A stretch of 50,289 nucleotides of DNA from an uncultured Acetobacteraceae bacterium (lineage in GTDB: Bacteria > Pseudomonadota > Alphaproteobacteria > Acetobacterales > Acetobacteraceae): assembly GCA_903924985.1 (NCBI GenBank), contig CAIYDT010000049.1, positions 1-50,289 on the forward strand. Direction: 5' to 3'. Positions 20,479 through 28,898 of the stretch are shown piece by piece. The notes beneath the pieces were generated by a model that worked only from the letters and a program-made list of their open reading frames with translations, searched no databases and had not been told where the DNA came from. The stretch's first letter is position 1; every line of letters begins with the position of its first letter. The translations under genes were made by a program, and so were the position numbers.

Positions 20479-22101
20479 TCACATCGCCATTTCCGAGTCC
20501 ATCGCGGGCGAGGTCTTCGGCTCTGGAATCTCGGTCATCGTGGCCTCCGTCAGCAGCAGCACGCCCGCCACCGACACCGCGTTCTCCAGCCCGACCCGCA
20601 CCACCTTGGTCGGGTCGATGATGCCCGCCTCGACCAGATCGACATATTGTTTGCGCGCGGCGTCGAAGCCCTCATTGCCGGTGCCGCCCAGCATACGGGC
20701 GACAACCACGCCCGCATCGACGGCGGAGTTCTCGGCGATCTGCCGGGTTGGGGCCTCCAAAGCCCGCTTCAGCACCTGCACGCCGGTGCGCTCGTCGCCT
20801 TCGCACAGCGTCTCCTCGCGCGCCACCGCCTCGGTGCAGCGCAGCAGGGCCAATCCGCCGCCGGGCACGATACCTTCGGCGACCGCGGCCTTGGTGGCGC
20901 TGATCGCGTCGTCCAGCGCTTCCTTGCGGGTTTTCATCTCGGACTCCGATGGCGCGCCGACGCGGATCACCGCCACGCCGCCGGCCAGCTTCGCCAGCCG
21001 TTCCCGCAGTTTCTCCTTGTCGTAGTCGGAGGTCGTTTCCTCCGCCTGTGCCCGGATCTGCGCGCAGCGGCCGGCGATATCGGCTTTCTTGCCGGCGCCT
21101 TCGACGATGGTGGTATTTTCCTTCTCGATCAGCACCTTCTGCGCCTTGCCCAGCATATCCACGGTGACGGATTCGAGTTTGACGCCGAGGTCTTCGCTGA
21201 TCACCGTGCCGCCAGTCAGGACCGCGATATCTTCCAGCATCGCTTTGCGGCGGTCGCCGAAGCCCGGGGCTTTGACCGCGGCAACCTTCAGGCCGCCGCG
21301 CAGGCGGTTCACCACCAGCGTGGCCAGGGCCTCGCCTTCCACATCCTCGGCGATGATCAGCAGCGGCCGTCCGGATTGCACCACGCTTTCCAGCAGCGGC
21401 AGCATGGATTGCAGGCCGGACAGCTTCTTTTCATGGATCAGGATGAAAGGCTGATCCAGTTCGGCGATCATCTTCTCGGCGTTGGTCACGAAATAGGGGG
21501 AGATATAGCCGCGGTCGAATTGCATGCCCTCGACGACTTCGAGGGCGGTTTCGGTGGTTTTGGATTCCTCGACCGTAATCACGCCCTCGCCGCCGACTTT
21601 TTCCATCGCATCCGCCACAAGTTCGCCGATCGACGCGTCGTTGTGGGCGGAAATGGTCGCGACCTGGGCTTTCTCCTTGCGGGTGCTGACCGGGCGCGAC
21701 ATCGTCCTCAGCGCGTCGATGGCGGCCTTGGCGGCGCGGTCCAGCCCGCGCTTCAGATCGATCGCGCTGGCGCCAGCGGTGACGTTGCGCAACCCGTCGG
21801 CATAGATCGCGTGCGCCAGAATGGTGGAGGTGCTGGTGCCATCGCCGACGTTCTCCCCGGTTTTCTCCGCCGCCTGACGCAGCATCCGAGCGCCGAGATT
21901 TTCCTCGGGGTCCTTCAGGTCGAACTCCTTGGCGATTGTCACACCGTCGTTGCACACGATGGGTGCGCCCCAGGATTTCTGGATCAGCACTGATTTCGAT
22001 TTCGGTCCCAGCGTGACGCGCACGGCGTCGCATAACAGCGTTGCACCGCGCAGGATCTTCTCGCGCGCCGCGGCGCGGAACATGACCTGTTTATGAGGCA
22101 C
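20479..22101 (-). CDS. Divergent GroEL-type chaperonin paralogue
   Basis: A 540-residue type I chaperonin. ATP-site motifs are present: [33 protein letters not shown] and GGGLALLRC. It differs from housekeeping GroEL in its N-terminus ([16 protein letters not shown]), in [10 protein letters not shown] around the ATPase region, and in lacking the GGM-rich C-terminal tail; it ends MDSEMAM. No groES lies next to it. The start is a GTG at 22101 with GGAGGG upstream. It is 17 bp downstream of a SHOCT-domain gene, and both probably read from the promoter region holding the FNR/FixK-type box at 22518. A specialised chaperonin for stress or low oxygen is likely; the main groESL should be elsewhere. 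Confidence 0.9.
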   Translation of the reverse strand: MPHKQVMFRAAAREKILRGATLLCDAVRVTLGPKSKSVLIQKSWGAPIVCNDGVTIAKEFDLKDPEENLGARMLRQAAEKTGENVGDGTSTSTILAHAIYADGLRNVTAGASAIDLKRGLDRAAKAAIDALRTMSRPVSTRKEKAQVATISAHNDASIGELVADAMEKVGGEGVITVEESKTTETALEVVEGMQFDRGYISPYFVTNAEKMIAELDQPFILIHEKKLSGLQSMLPLLESVVQSGRPLLIIAEDVEGEALATLVVNRLRGGLKVAAVKAPGFGDRRKAMLEDIAVLTGGTVISEDLGVKLESVTVDMLGKAQKVLIEKENTTIVEGAGKKADIAGRCAQIRAQAEETTSDYDKEKLRERLAKLAGGVAVIRVGAPSESEMKTRKEALDDAISATKAAVAEGIVPGGGLALLRCTEAVAREETLCEGDERTGVQVLKRALEAPTRQIAENSAVDAGVVVARMLGGTGNEGFDAARKQYVDLVEAGIIDPTKVVRVGLENAVSVAGVLLLTEATMTEIPEPKTSPAMDSEMAM

Positions 22102-22118
22102 CTTATTGTCCCTCCTTA

Positions 22119-22454
22119 TCAGTGGCTCAAGAGCGTACGCTTCGTCTCGAACTCGGCCTGATCGATTTCACCCCGAGCGAAACGTTGTTCGAGAATGTCC
22201 ATCGCATCGCCCATGCGGCGGTGGCCGTGGGGGTCCCAGGGGTGGCAAACGCCGCGGCCGGCGAACCGGAACGCGATGACCGCGAGCATGACGACCGCGG
22301 CGAGCATCAGCAGCATCATGACCGGCCCGAACATCATGCTGTGATGCCATAGCATTGGGTAACCGCTTGTTGGGCCGGGGCCTGGCTGCGCCGCGGCAGG
22401 CAGGGATGCGACTCCCGCCAGCGCCGCCGTGAAGAACGAACCAGAACGCGTCAT
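22119..22454 (-). CDS. SHOCT-domain membrane protein
   Basis: A 111-residue protein. An N-terminal signal-like segment ends PAAAQ, then comes one transmembrane helix ([17 protein letters not shown]). The C-terminus carries a SHOCT motif, [20 protein letters not shown], a short domain often found at the ends of small membrane proteins and thought to mediate oligomerisation. It is the first gene of the unit with groEL, 17 bp apart, and is divergent from hsp20. A role in membrane stress is suggested by the neighbours only. Confidence 0.82.
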   Translation of the reverse strand: MTRSGSFFTAALAGVASLPAAAQPGPGPTSGYPMLWHHSMMFGPVMMLLMLAAVVMLAVIAFRFAGRGVCHPWDPHGHRRMGDAMDILEQRFARGEIDQAEFETKRTLLSH

Positions 22455-22489
22455 GGCACGAAACCCTTCCGCTGCCGTTCAGTGCGCCC

Positions 22490-22513
22490 AGTCTCCGCCT
22501 GTTAACGGAGACT
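22490..22513. promoter_or_regulatory. 8-bp inverted repeat in the hsp20/SHOCT intergenic region
   Basis: AGTCTCCG and CGGAGACT are perfect inverted arms with an 8-base AT-containing spacer. The site lies 36 bp upstream of the SHOCT start and right beside the FNR-type box. It may be an operator for a dimeric regulator. No CIRCE element (HrcA operator) is present in this region. Confidence 0.4.
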
Positions 22514-22517
22514 TTCA

Positions 22518-22531
22518 TTGATCCTGGTCAA
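22518..22531. promoter_or_regulatory. FNR/FixK-type box between SHOCT-groEL and hsp20
   Basis: TTGATCCTGGTCAA fits the TTGA-N6-TCAA consensus exactly. Its centre is about 70 bp upstream of the SHOCT start and 84 bp upstream of hsp20, suitable distances for Crp/FNR-family activation in either direction. Confidence 0.65.
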
Positions 22532-22608
22532 GGTCTTGCGCCATCCGGCGGTGTAAGGAGCCGCTCGGATCGCGAGACCGATCCTCCCAACAATTCAGGA
22601 GAAGTGTG

Positions 22609-23133
22609 ATGGCGAATACTGTCGTGCCAATCCAAACCAAGTCCACCACCCCCGCCCCCACCGCGAACAATGATGGCTGGCGGTCGCTGCGCGATGAGAT
22701 GAACCGGCTGTTCGACCGGTTCTCGACCGGATGGGGGTTCCCGTCGCTGCGTCGCGCCTTCGAGCCGCCGGCGTTTACCTTCGACACCTCGTTCACCTTC
22801 GCCGCGCCGGCCGTAGACGTGACTGAGGACGAGGCGGCCTACAAGGTAACCGCTGAACTGCCTGGCATGACCGAGAAGGACATCGAGCTTTCGCTGTCCG
22901 GCGACATGCTGACGCTAAGCGGCGAGAAGCGGCAGGGGAAGGAACAGAAGGACAAGAACTACCACCTGTCCGAACGGTCCTATGGCTCCTTCCAACGGTC
23001 CTTCACCATCCCGGAGGGGGTGGAGCGCGATAAGATCGCGGCCGATTTCTCCAAGGGCGTGCTGACCGTGACGATGCCAAAATCGGCCAAGGTGCGGGAG
23101 ACGCAGCGTAAGATCGAGGTGAAAGCCGCTTGA
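22609..23133 (+). CDS. Small heat-shock protein Hsp20
   Basis: A 174-residue alpha-crystallin-family holdase. After a disordered start rich in Thr/Pro and a DEMNRLFDRF helix comes the crystallin domain, from AAPAVDVTEDEAAYKVTAEL through ELPGMTEKDIELSL to GSFQRSFTIPEGV and KGVLTVTMPK. AGGAGA six bases before ATG 22609 sets the start. It binds unfolding proteins without ATP and passes them to other chaperones. It is divergent from the SHOCT-groEL pair, sharing one regulatory region with an FNR/FixK-type box, which points to joint control. Confidence 0.93.
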   Translation: MANTVVPIQTKSTTPAPTANNDGWRSLRDEMNRLFDRFSTGWGFPSLRRAFEPPAFTFDTSFTFAAPAVDVTEDEAAYKVTAELPGMTEKDIELSLSGDMLTLSGEKRQGKEQKDKNYHLSERSYGSFQRSFTIPEGVERDKIAADFSKGVLTVTMPKSAKVRETQRKIEVKAA

Positions 23134-23202
23134 CCTGGCGGGCCGGGGTCGCGCGGCAGGGCAACCGCTGCTAGACCGTCGCCATCACCGACGGAGACTA
23201 CG

Positions 23203-24198
23203 ATGAAGCGCCTGCTCCTGCTCGCGACCCTGGCTTTTGCCCCGCTGACCGCCCACGCGGAGGTACCCGAGGTGCGCATCGCGCGCCAATATTCGATGGG
23301 CTATTTGCAGTTCAACGTGATCGAGCACGAGAAACTGATCCAAAAGCATGCCGCCGCGTTGGGCATTCCGGAGGTAAAGGTTTCATCGTTCCGCTTCAAC
23401 GGCCCGGCGGCGATGAACGACGCGCTGCTGTCCGATACCGTAGACATCGTCGGCGGCAGCCCGCACGGGATGTTCACCCTGTGGGCGAAGACGCAGGGGA
23501 CCAAGCAGGAAGTCCGCGCGATCAGTGCCCTGGTCACGCTGCCCTTTGTGATCACCAGCAACGATCCGGAGATCAAGACGATCGCTGACCTGGGTAAATG
23601 CAAGAAAATCCCGGTGCCGTCGGTGCGCGTGTCCTCCCCGGCCGTCGCGGTGCAGATGGCGGCAGCGAAGTTATACGGGATCAAGGAATACGCGCGCTTC
23701 GACACGGCAATGGTGACGATGTCCCCGGCCGATGCCACGGTGGCGCTGCTGAGCGGGGCGGGGGAGGTGAACTGCACTCTGGCCCTGCCGCCCTTCATGC
23801 AGCAGCAGCTCGAGCATCCGAACATCCATGTGATCGCCAACTCGTTCGACCTGATGGGCGGGCCGAACACCTACACGGTGTCCTATACGTCGGCTAAATT
23901 CCACGACCGGAACCCGAAGTTGTCGCAGGCGATCTACAACGCGCTGGAGGAAGCCACGGATCGTGTCAGCAAGGATATCCGCACCGCTGCCAAATACTGG
24001 ATTGAGGACAGCGATTCCAAACTAACCGTCGATTTCGTCGCGGCCGCCGGCAGTGGCAAGGACGTGAAATGGACGATGATCCCGGAACGCACCATGCAAG
24101 GTGCCGATTTCATGGCCGAGGTCGGCACGATCAAGGTGCACCCGAAATCATGGAAGGATTATTTTTTCCCCGAGGCTTACGGGTTGCCGGGGAGCTGA
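23203..24198 (+). CDS. Periplasmic substrate-binding protein (SsuA/TauA/NitT-like)
   Basis: A 331-residue solute-binding protein with a Sec signal peptide (MKRLLLLATLAFAPLTAHA, cleaved before EVPEV). The next segment, VRIARQYSMGYLQFNVIE, and DIVGGSPHGMFTLWAK, VPSVRVSSPAVAVQMAAAKL and LLSGAGEVNCTLALPPFMQ, follow the two-lobe layout of nitrate/sulfonate/taurine-type binding proteins. GGAGA precedes the ATG. No permease or ATPase gene is next to it, so it is an orphan here and must use a transporter encoded elsewhere. The ligand is unknown. Confidence 0.87.
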   Translation: MKRLLLLATLAFAPLTAHAEVPEVRIARQYSMGYLQFNVIEHEKLIQKHAAALGIPEVKVSSFRFNGPAAMNDALLSDTVDIVGGSPHGMFTLWAKTQGTKQEVRAISALVTLPFVITSNDPEIKTIADLGKCKKIPVPSVRVSSPAVAVQMAAAKLYGIKEYARFDTAMVTMSPADATVALLSGAGEVNCTLALPPFMQQQLEHPNIHVIANSFDLMGGPNTYTVSYTSAKFHDRNPKLSQAIYNALEEATDRVSKDIRTAAKYWIEDSDSKLTVDFVAAAGSGKDVKWTMIPERTMQGADFMAEVGTIKVHPKSWKDYFFPEAYGLPGS

Positions 24199-24220
24199 TT
24201 TCAGTCCCGCCTGCTCCCTT

Positions 24221-24254
24221 GCACCGTCATGGTCGAACCCGACCATGACGGTGC
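24221..24254. terminator. Perfect 15-bp hairpin between convergent genes
   Basis: The arms at 24221-24235 and 24240-24254 are perfectly complementary (GCACCGTCATGGTCG and its complement) around a four-base loop AACC. It lies in the 103-bp gap between the convergent binding-protein and cupin genes. No T-tract follows on either side, so it may act as a two-way transcription barrier or mRNA 3' end stabiliser rather than a classical terminator. Confidence 0.6.
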
Positions 24255-24301
24255 GAGGACCGACGCTCACGACAACCGATTTGTTTAATTCGTGACGGGC
24301 G

Positions 24302-24667
24302 TTAATCGTCGGTTGGCGGGGTGGTGATGACCAGGAATACCAGATCTCGCAGCCCGGAATTGTAGATGGCGTGTTCGACGCCGGGCGGGATGTGGATGAC
24401 GTCGTGGCCGCGCACCACGACCCGCTCGCCGTCGAGTTCCATCAGACCCTCGCCGTCCAGCACGTGGTAGATCTGTTCCTGCACCTTATGGCGGTGCGGT
24501 GCGACGTACCCCTTGGGCTGGTAGGACGAAATGCGCTGATCGAACCGCGTCGTCCCGACCGTTTTGGGGTTCACCAGCATCTTGGAGTGGGCGTCGTAAT
24601 GTCCGGGCGGGGTTTCCCACAACACCTCGGCGATATTGCGGATGGTGGCTCCGTTACGTTCGTGCAT
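24302..24667 (-). CDS. Small cupin-domain protein
   Basis: A 121-residue single-domain cupin. Metal-binding motif 1 is seen in PHRHKVQEQIYHVLDGEG, and motif 2 in HIPPGVEHAIYNSG. ATG 24667 is preferred; it overlaps the end of the flavoprotein gene by 14 bp, indicating one transcript. Stand-alone cupins of this kind can be isomerases, dioxygenases or sensors. In this operon it could process the product of the ThDP enzyme or the flavoprotein, but nothing in the sequence fixes the reaction. Confidence 0.85.
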   Translation of the reverse strand: MHERNGATIRNIAEVLWETPPGHYDAHSKMLVNPKTVGTTRFDQRISSYQPKGYVAPHRHKVQEQIYHVLDGEGLMELDGERVVVRGHDVIHIPPGVEHAIYNSGLRDLVFLVITTPPTDD

Positions 24668-26363
24668 GCCAGTCTCCCTTGCCAGCGCCGGCGGCAATCG
24701 ACCGCGCGGCGAGATAGCCGAATGTCAGTGCGGGACCGAGCGTGATGCCCGGTCCGGGGTAGGCGCCGTTCATGACCGAGTTCATGTCGTTGCCAACGAC
24801 ATAAAGTCCTGAAATCGGCTGTCCATCCGGCCCAAGGGCGCGCGCTTCGGCGTCGGTCGCCAGCCCCGTGCTGGTGCCGAGATCGCCGGGATAGAGCGCG
24901 ACCGCATAGAATGGCGCACGCTCGATCGGCGCCACGCATGGATTGGGTGTGCGCGCGGCATCGCCCATGTGGCGCTGATAGGCGTCGCTGCCGCGACCGA
25001 ACAGCGGATCCTCACCGCGCCGCGCTGCCACGTTATAGTCCGCGACAGTCTGTTCGAGCGCAGCCGGATCGAGTCCGATCTTGCCGGCGAGGTCGCCAAT
25101 ACTCCTCGCTTTGGTCAGATAGCCGGATCGGCACCACTGCCCGAGGGAAAGGCACATCGGGTGCACCGCACCAATGCCGTAGCGCCATAGGAAGTCGCGA
25201 TCGCAGATCAGGTGCACACCCGTACCCGATCCATCCGCCGATCCGGCATTATCCGCCCGCAGCATGGCGCGCACGAACTCATGATACGAGCGCGCCTCGT
25301 TGACGAAGCGCCGCGCAGCGCGGTTCACCGCGATAACGCCGGGCTTGCCGCGGTCCGTGACGGTGTGAGGAAACAGGGCTTGCGTGCCGTCAGGCCGGGT
25401 GAAGCGTGACACTGGAACCCAGAAGGCTGCGCCATCCCCCGCGGTTTCCAGCCGCGCGTCGCATTGCAGGCCGAGGCGGATGCCGTCCCCGGTGTTGTCG
25501 GCGCTCACCGCGGATAGCGCCCCAGCTTCCTTCGGTAGCAGCATCGACCGCAATTGCGGGGAGTGTGCGAACCCGCCAGTGGCCAGCACCACGGCCCGGC
25601 GGGCACGTACGGTCTGGCCATTGATGATCGCGCCGCGCACGGCGCCGTCCTCCTGGGTCAAACCGCTGACGGATGCGCTCAGACGCAGCCCGACCTTCTG
25701 GCGAAGCAGTGTATCCAGCAGCCGCGCGACCAATGCGTTGCCGAGTGCCAGGGAGGTTCCTCTGGGATACGACAAGCGCTGCCACAGATGCGCCGCGACC
25801 AGTCGCGCCACGCGTGCCGTGGAGGAAAGGGATCGCCCGACATCGCGGAAATGCGGCAGCTCGGCCCGCGAGACCATCATGCCGCCGAACAGTGTGAACT
25901 CGGGCAATGGTGGTCGCACCAGAGCAAAAGAACGGCCAAGGACCCGGGCATCGAACGGCACGGGCTCCAGCACACGCCCTCCCATCGCCGCGCCAGGCAG
26001 GTCCGGGTAGTAGTCGGGATAGGTGTGTACCGGCCGCAAATGCACTGAGGTATGCTGGTCGAGATACGTGATCGCCGCATCCGCCTGGGTCAGGAAGGCT
26101 TCGCGCACGGCGGCATTGTGGGCGCCGCTGACGGTGTGGGCCAGATAGGTACGGGCGGCCTCGATGGTGTCCGGCTGCCCGACCTCTCGCGACAGCGAAT
26201 TGCCCGGCACCCACACCATCCCGCCGGAGATCGCGGTCGTGCCGCCTAGTTGGGCCGATTTCTCGACCAGCAGCACGTCCAACCCTTCGGAGGCGGCGAC
26301 AGCAGCCGCGGTCATACCCCCGGCGCCGCCGCCGATGACGATGACGTCATGCTCCAGGGCCAC
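24654..26363 (-). CDS. 3-ketosteroid-dehydrogenase-like FAD flavoprotein
   Basis: A 569-residue member of the FAD_binding_2 (fumarate reductase/3-ketosteroid delta-1-dehydrogenase) family. The N-terminal FAD site is DVIVIGGGAGGMTAAAVAA with LGGTTAISGGMVW. The C-terminal GNDMNSVMNGAYPGPGITLG and FGYLAARS are the usual KstD end motif, which closes over the flavin. The start is taken as GTG 26363 because AGGGGG lies just upstream and the FAD motif then begins at residue 6; the frame also runs open to 26702 inside the neighbouring gene. Such enzymes put a double bond next to a ring ketone. The substrate here may be a cyclic ketone rather than a steroid, judged from neighbours. Confidence 0.87.
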   Translation of the reverse strand: MALEHDVIVIGGGAGGMTAAAVAASEGLDVLLVEKSAQLGGTTAISGGMVWVPGNSLSREVGQPDTIEAARTYLAHTVSGAHNAAVREAFLTQADAAITYLDQHTSVHLRPVHTYPDYYPDLPGAAMGGRVLEPVPFDARVLGRSFALVRPPLPEFTLFGGMMVSRAELPHFRDVGRSLSSTARVARLVAAHLWQRLSYPRGTSLALGNALVARLLDTLLRQKVGLRLSASVSGLTQEDGAVRGAIINGQTVRARRAVVLATGGFAHSPQLRSMLLPKEAGALSAVSADNTGDGIRLGLQCDARLETAGDGAAFWVPVSRFTRPDGTQALFPHTVTDRGKPGVIAVNRAARRFVNEARSYHEFVRAMLRADNAGSADGSGTGVHLICDRDFLWRYGIGAVHPMCLSLGQWCRSGYLTKARSIGDLAGKIGLDPAALEQTVADYNVAARRGEDPLFGRGSDAYQRHMGDAARTPNPCVAPIERAPFYAVALYPGDLGTSTGLATDAEARALGPDGQPISGLYVVGNDMNSVMNGAYPGPGITLGPALTFGYLAARSIAAGAGKGDWHART

Positions 26364-26374
26364 GGCGACGCCCC

Positions 26375-28180
26375 CTAAAGCGACAGCCCGCGGGCAGCGA
26401 GCGCCTTCATGAAATTCGGTTCCGGCGCCGGCAGCGGCGGCAGTTCCCAGCTTCCGGTGCCGATGGGGCGAATTTCGCGATCGACCGGGACCTCGATCAG
26501 GTACGGCACGTTGGCGGCGATCGCGGTGGCGATCGCGTCCTCCAATTCGTTGGCATGGGTGATGGTGTGGGAGGCAACGCCGAAGCTTCTCGCCAGCATG
26601 GCGAAGTCGGCGCTGCAAAGTTCCCGCGTGCTGTCGTTGACAAACCCGCTCGCGAATTCCCGCCCGCCGAGCATCCCGATCTGAATGTCGCGTATCGCGC
26701 AATAGCCGTTGTTGTTCCAGATCACCCAGACCACCGGGATACCGTATTCCACCGCGGTCGCCAGGGCATGCGGCGTCATCAGGAATGACCCATCGCCCAC
26801 CACCGCCACGCAGGGCCGGTCGGGCGCGGCGAGCTTGGCGCCAAGGATGCCCGAGGAGGCAAATCCCATGGCGGCGAAGCCCCAGGAGTGGATGAGCTGA
26901 CGCGGCCGAATGGCGTCGTACAACTGGATCATCCAGTTATGGTGCACGCCGACATCGCTGGCGACGATCGCGTTCGCCGGCAACGCACGCGATAGCGCCC
27001 GCACCACCCGTTCCGGGCGCATCGGCATCTGGTCGGATGCCGCCAGCCCGCTGTGATATTCATTCCAGACCTCCCGTCCACGACGCAGCTTGGTGAGCCA
27101 GGGCCCGTGGCTGTCGCGCGCACCGCCGATGCGGGACGCCGCCATCTCACGAAGCTGCGCCAGGCTCGCCTTGGCATCGCCCAGAATTCCCAGTTCGGCC
27201 GGATAGTTTCTCCCGATTTCACTTGGGTCGATATCGATCTGTATCAATCGGCTCGGTGGGATGGAAAGCGTATAGCCATCGATCCATGCGCTGGTCGCCC
27301 GGTCGTCGAAGGAGAAGCCCAGTGTGAGAATGACATCGGCGTTCTTGGTCGCTTCGTTGGCCGAATAGCTGCCATTGCGTCCGATCGATCCAAACGCGAG
27401 GTCGTGCCGCTCACTGATCGACCCCTTGCCGTTCGGGCTGGTGACGACGGGAATGCCGACGAGTTCCGCGAAGGCTTGCAATTCCGGCGTCGCTTCGGCC
27501 AGCAGAACGCCCTGTCCGGCGATGATCACCGGCCGTTCCGCTTTAAGGAGCATGTCGAGTGCGGCAGACAGCGCCGCCGGCGCGCCCGGAGCTCCGTTGA
27601 TCGCCCGGGTAGAGGGAGACGGCCCGGAGTATGCGGTTTCCTCTACGAACACATTCAACGGCACATCGATGTTCACCGGTCCCGGCCGGCCCGACAGCAT
27701 CAGGTCCCAGCCCTGCCGCACTGCCAGCGGCACCATGTCCGCTCGCGTCGGCTGGTAGCTGCGCTTCACGTACGGCCGGATAACCGACGGAAAATCGCCC
27801 TGGAAATAGCGCCCGGTTTCCTGGAACGGGGAGCGGTTGAACTGGCTGGTCGGAACGTTGCCGGTGATGGCGAAAAAGGCCGAGCTGTCCATCATCGCCG
27901 CGGCCAGCGCGATCACGAGGTTGGCCGAACCGGGACCGCAGGACGTGAACGTCGCGACCGGCTCATGCCGCACCTTGAAATAGGCATCGGCCATATGTCC
28001 GGCGGTTTGCTCGTGGTGCACGGAGATGGTGCGGATGCGATTCTGCGCCTTGAACGCCGCATCCAGGAACCCGACGTTGCCATGACCGCACAGGCCAAAC
28101 AGATAAGGCACTTTCTGGCGCACCAGGAAATCGACGATGATATCGGCGCCATTCATCTGCGCGCTCCGGCTGCCATCCAT
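26375..28180 (-). CDS. Thiamine-diphosphate-dependent enzyme, acetolactate-synthase-like
   Basis: A 601-residue ThDP enzyme with the three usual domains. The activating glutamate is in SVHHEQTAGHMADAY (E57). The central domain has PVIIAGQGVLLAEATPELQ. The C-terminal ThDP/Mg motif is VVGDGSFLMTPHALATAVEY, ending with WNNNGYCAIRD. CAGGAG precedes the ATG. It may be an acetolactate synthase-like lyase, a decarboxylase or a C-C hydrolase; a biosynthetic AHAS is less likely because there is no regulatory subunit and the gene sits with a flavoprotein and a cupin in a catabolic run. A perfect FNR/FixK box lies about 70 bp upstream. Confidence 0.87.
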   Translation of the reverse strand: MDGSRSAQMNGADIIVDFLVRQKVPYLFGLCGHGNVGFLDAAFKAQNRIRTISVHHEQTAGHMADAYFKVRHEPVATFTSCGPGSANLVIALAAAMMDSSAFFAITGNVPTSQFNRSPFQETGRYFQGDFPSVIRPYVKRSYQPTRADMVPLAVRQGWDLMLSGRPGPVNIDVPLNVFVEETAYSGPSPSTRAINGAPGAPAALSAALDMLLKAERPVIIAGQGVLLAEATPELQAFAELVGIPVVTSPNGKGSISERHDLAFGSIGRNGSYSANEATKNADVILTLGFSFDDRATSAWIDGYTLSIPPSRLIQIDIDPSEIGRNYPAELGILGDAKASLAQLREMAASRIGGARDSHGPWLTKLRRGREVWNEYHSGLAASDQMPMRPERVVRALSRALPANAIVASDVGVHHNWMIQLYDAIRPRQLIHSWGFAAMGFASSGILGAKLAAPDRPCVAVVGDGSFLMTPHALATAVEYGIPVVWVIWNNNGYCAIRDIQIGMLGGREFASGFVNDSTRELCSADFAMLARSFGVASHTITHANELEDAIATAIAANVPYLIEVPVDREIRPIGTGSWELPPLPAPEPNFMKALAARGLSL

Positions 28181-28242
28181 GGTCGTCTCCTGGTTGCGTG
28201 CTTCGTTCTCTCTCTATTATCGGTACGTCTTGGGAAATCGTG

Positions 28243-28256
28243 TTGATCTGTATCAA
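28243..28256. promoter_or_regulatory. Perfect FNR/FixK box upstream of the ThDP operon
   Basis: TTGATCTGTATCAA is a full TTGAT-N4-ATCAA palindrome. It lies in the 84-bp gap before the ThDP enzyme gene, centred about 69 bp upstream of the start codon. It suggests that this three-gene unit has its own oxygen- or redox-responsive promoter, separate from the genes upstream. Confidence 0.75.
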
Positions 28257-28264
28257 CCGACTTA

Positions 28265-28897
28265 TCATTCCTGCCCACGCCGCCGGGCGGCCACCACGGC
28301 GCGGCGGGCTGGAGCGAAGGCGGGGGTTCCGTAAACCTCGAACAGCGTTCGGCAAACATCGTAATGGTAAGCCAGACCGCCGCGGGCGACGCGTTCCACC
28401 GGACCATCCTTATAGCCAAGGCCGAGGCGGCAGGTCAGATCCATATCCTCCTGCGTCGCCAGCCCTTCGTCGAGGAAGCGTAAGGCGGCGTTGTATTTCG
28501 GCCGGATCAGCCGGTCGATAATGCGTCCGGCCTGGTCGGCACAAACCACCACTTGCAGCCCGGCATTCTGGAACACGGCGCGCGCGGCGGCCAGGGCCGA
28601 GGCCGGGGTATTGGGTTGGCGCACCAGTTCCACCAGCGGCGACGGCGCGTCGCCGCCGTTCCGGTAGCGGGCGAAACCGAGGATGTTGGAGCCTTCGCGC
28701 CCCTCGGACTCACCCGTGTGGACGCCGAGGCATTCGGCGCCGAGCTCGATCAGAACGGCTGAAAACGCGCTCGTGTCGGCGGGCGGCGGGACGCCTAAGC
28801 AGATCAGTACCTCTGCCTCGGGAGCGGCGGCGGCCAGGAAGGCGTCGCCGGTGGGGAAGGAGCGGCTCTCGCCGCGCTGCTGGATGGCGTAGCGCAT
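28265..28897 (-). CDS. 3-hydroxyacyl-CoA dehydrogenase C-terminal-domain protein
   Basis: A 210-residue protein whose second half is the 3-hydroxyacyl-CoA dehydrogenase C-terminal domain: LVELVRQPNTPASALAAARA, DQAGRIIDRLIRPKYNAALR, and LTCRLGLGYKDGPVERV. The first ~85 residues occupy the place of the Rossmann domain but lack a GxGxxG motif, so NAD binding looks lost. ATG 28897 follows the stop of the full-length dehydrogenase gene by one base, so the two are coupled. It may serve as a subunit or regulatory partner of its neighbour, much as two tandem C-domains occur in longer family members. Confidence 0.8.
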   Translation of the reverse strand: MRYAIQQRGESRSFPTGDAFLAAAAPEAEVLICLGVPPPADTSAFSAVLIELGAECLGVHTGESEGREGSNILGFARYRNGGDAPSPLVELVRQPNTPASALAAARAVFQNAGLQVVVCADQAGRIIDRLIRPKYNAALRFLDEGLATQEDMDLTCRLGLGYKDGPVERVARGGLAYHYDVCRTLFEVYGTPAFAPARRAVVAARRRGQE

Positions 28898-28898
28898 C

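Noticed and set aside
22455..22608. Possible CIRCE (HrcA) or sigma-32 promoter for the chaperone genes
   Set aside because: No TTAGCACTC/GAGTGCTAA arms and no convincing CTTGAA-type -35; only an unrelated inverted repeat and the FNR-type box are present.
27230..27260. FNR-like TCGATCTGTATCAA within the ThDP gene
   Set aside because: Left arm has a mismatch and the site is deep inside coding sequence; probably chance.
26375..28180. Biosynthetic acetolactate synthase (ilvB)
   Set aside because: No small regulatory subunit gene follows, and the operon partners (flavoprotein, cupin, catabolic genes) do not fit branched-chain amino-acid synthesis.
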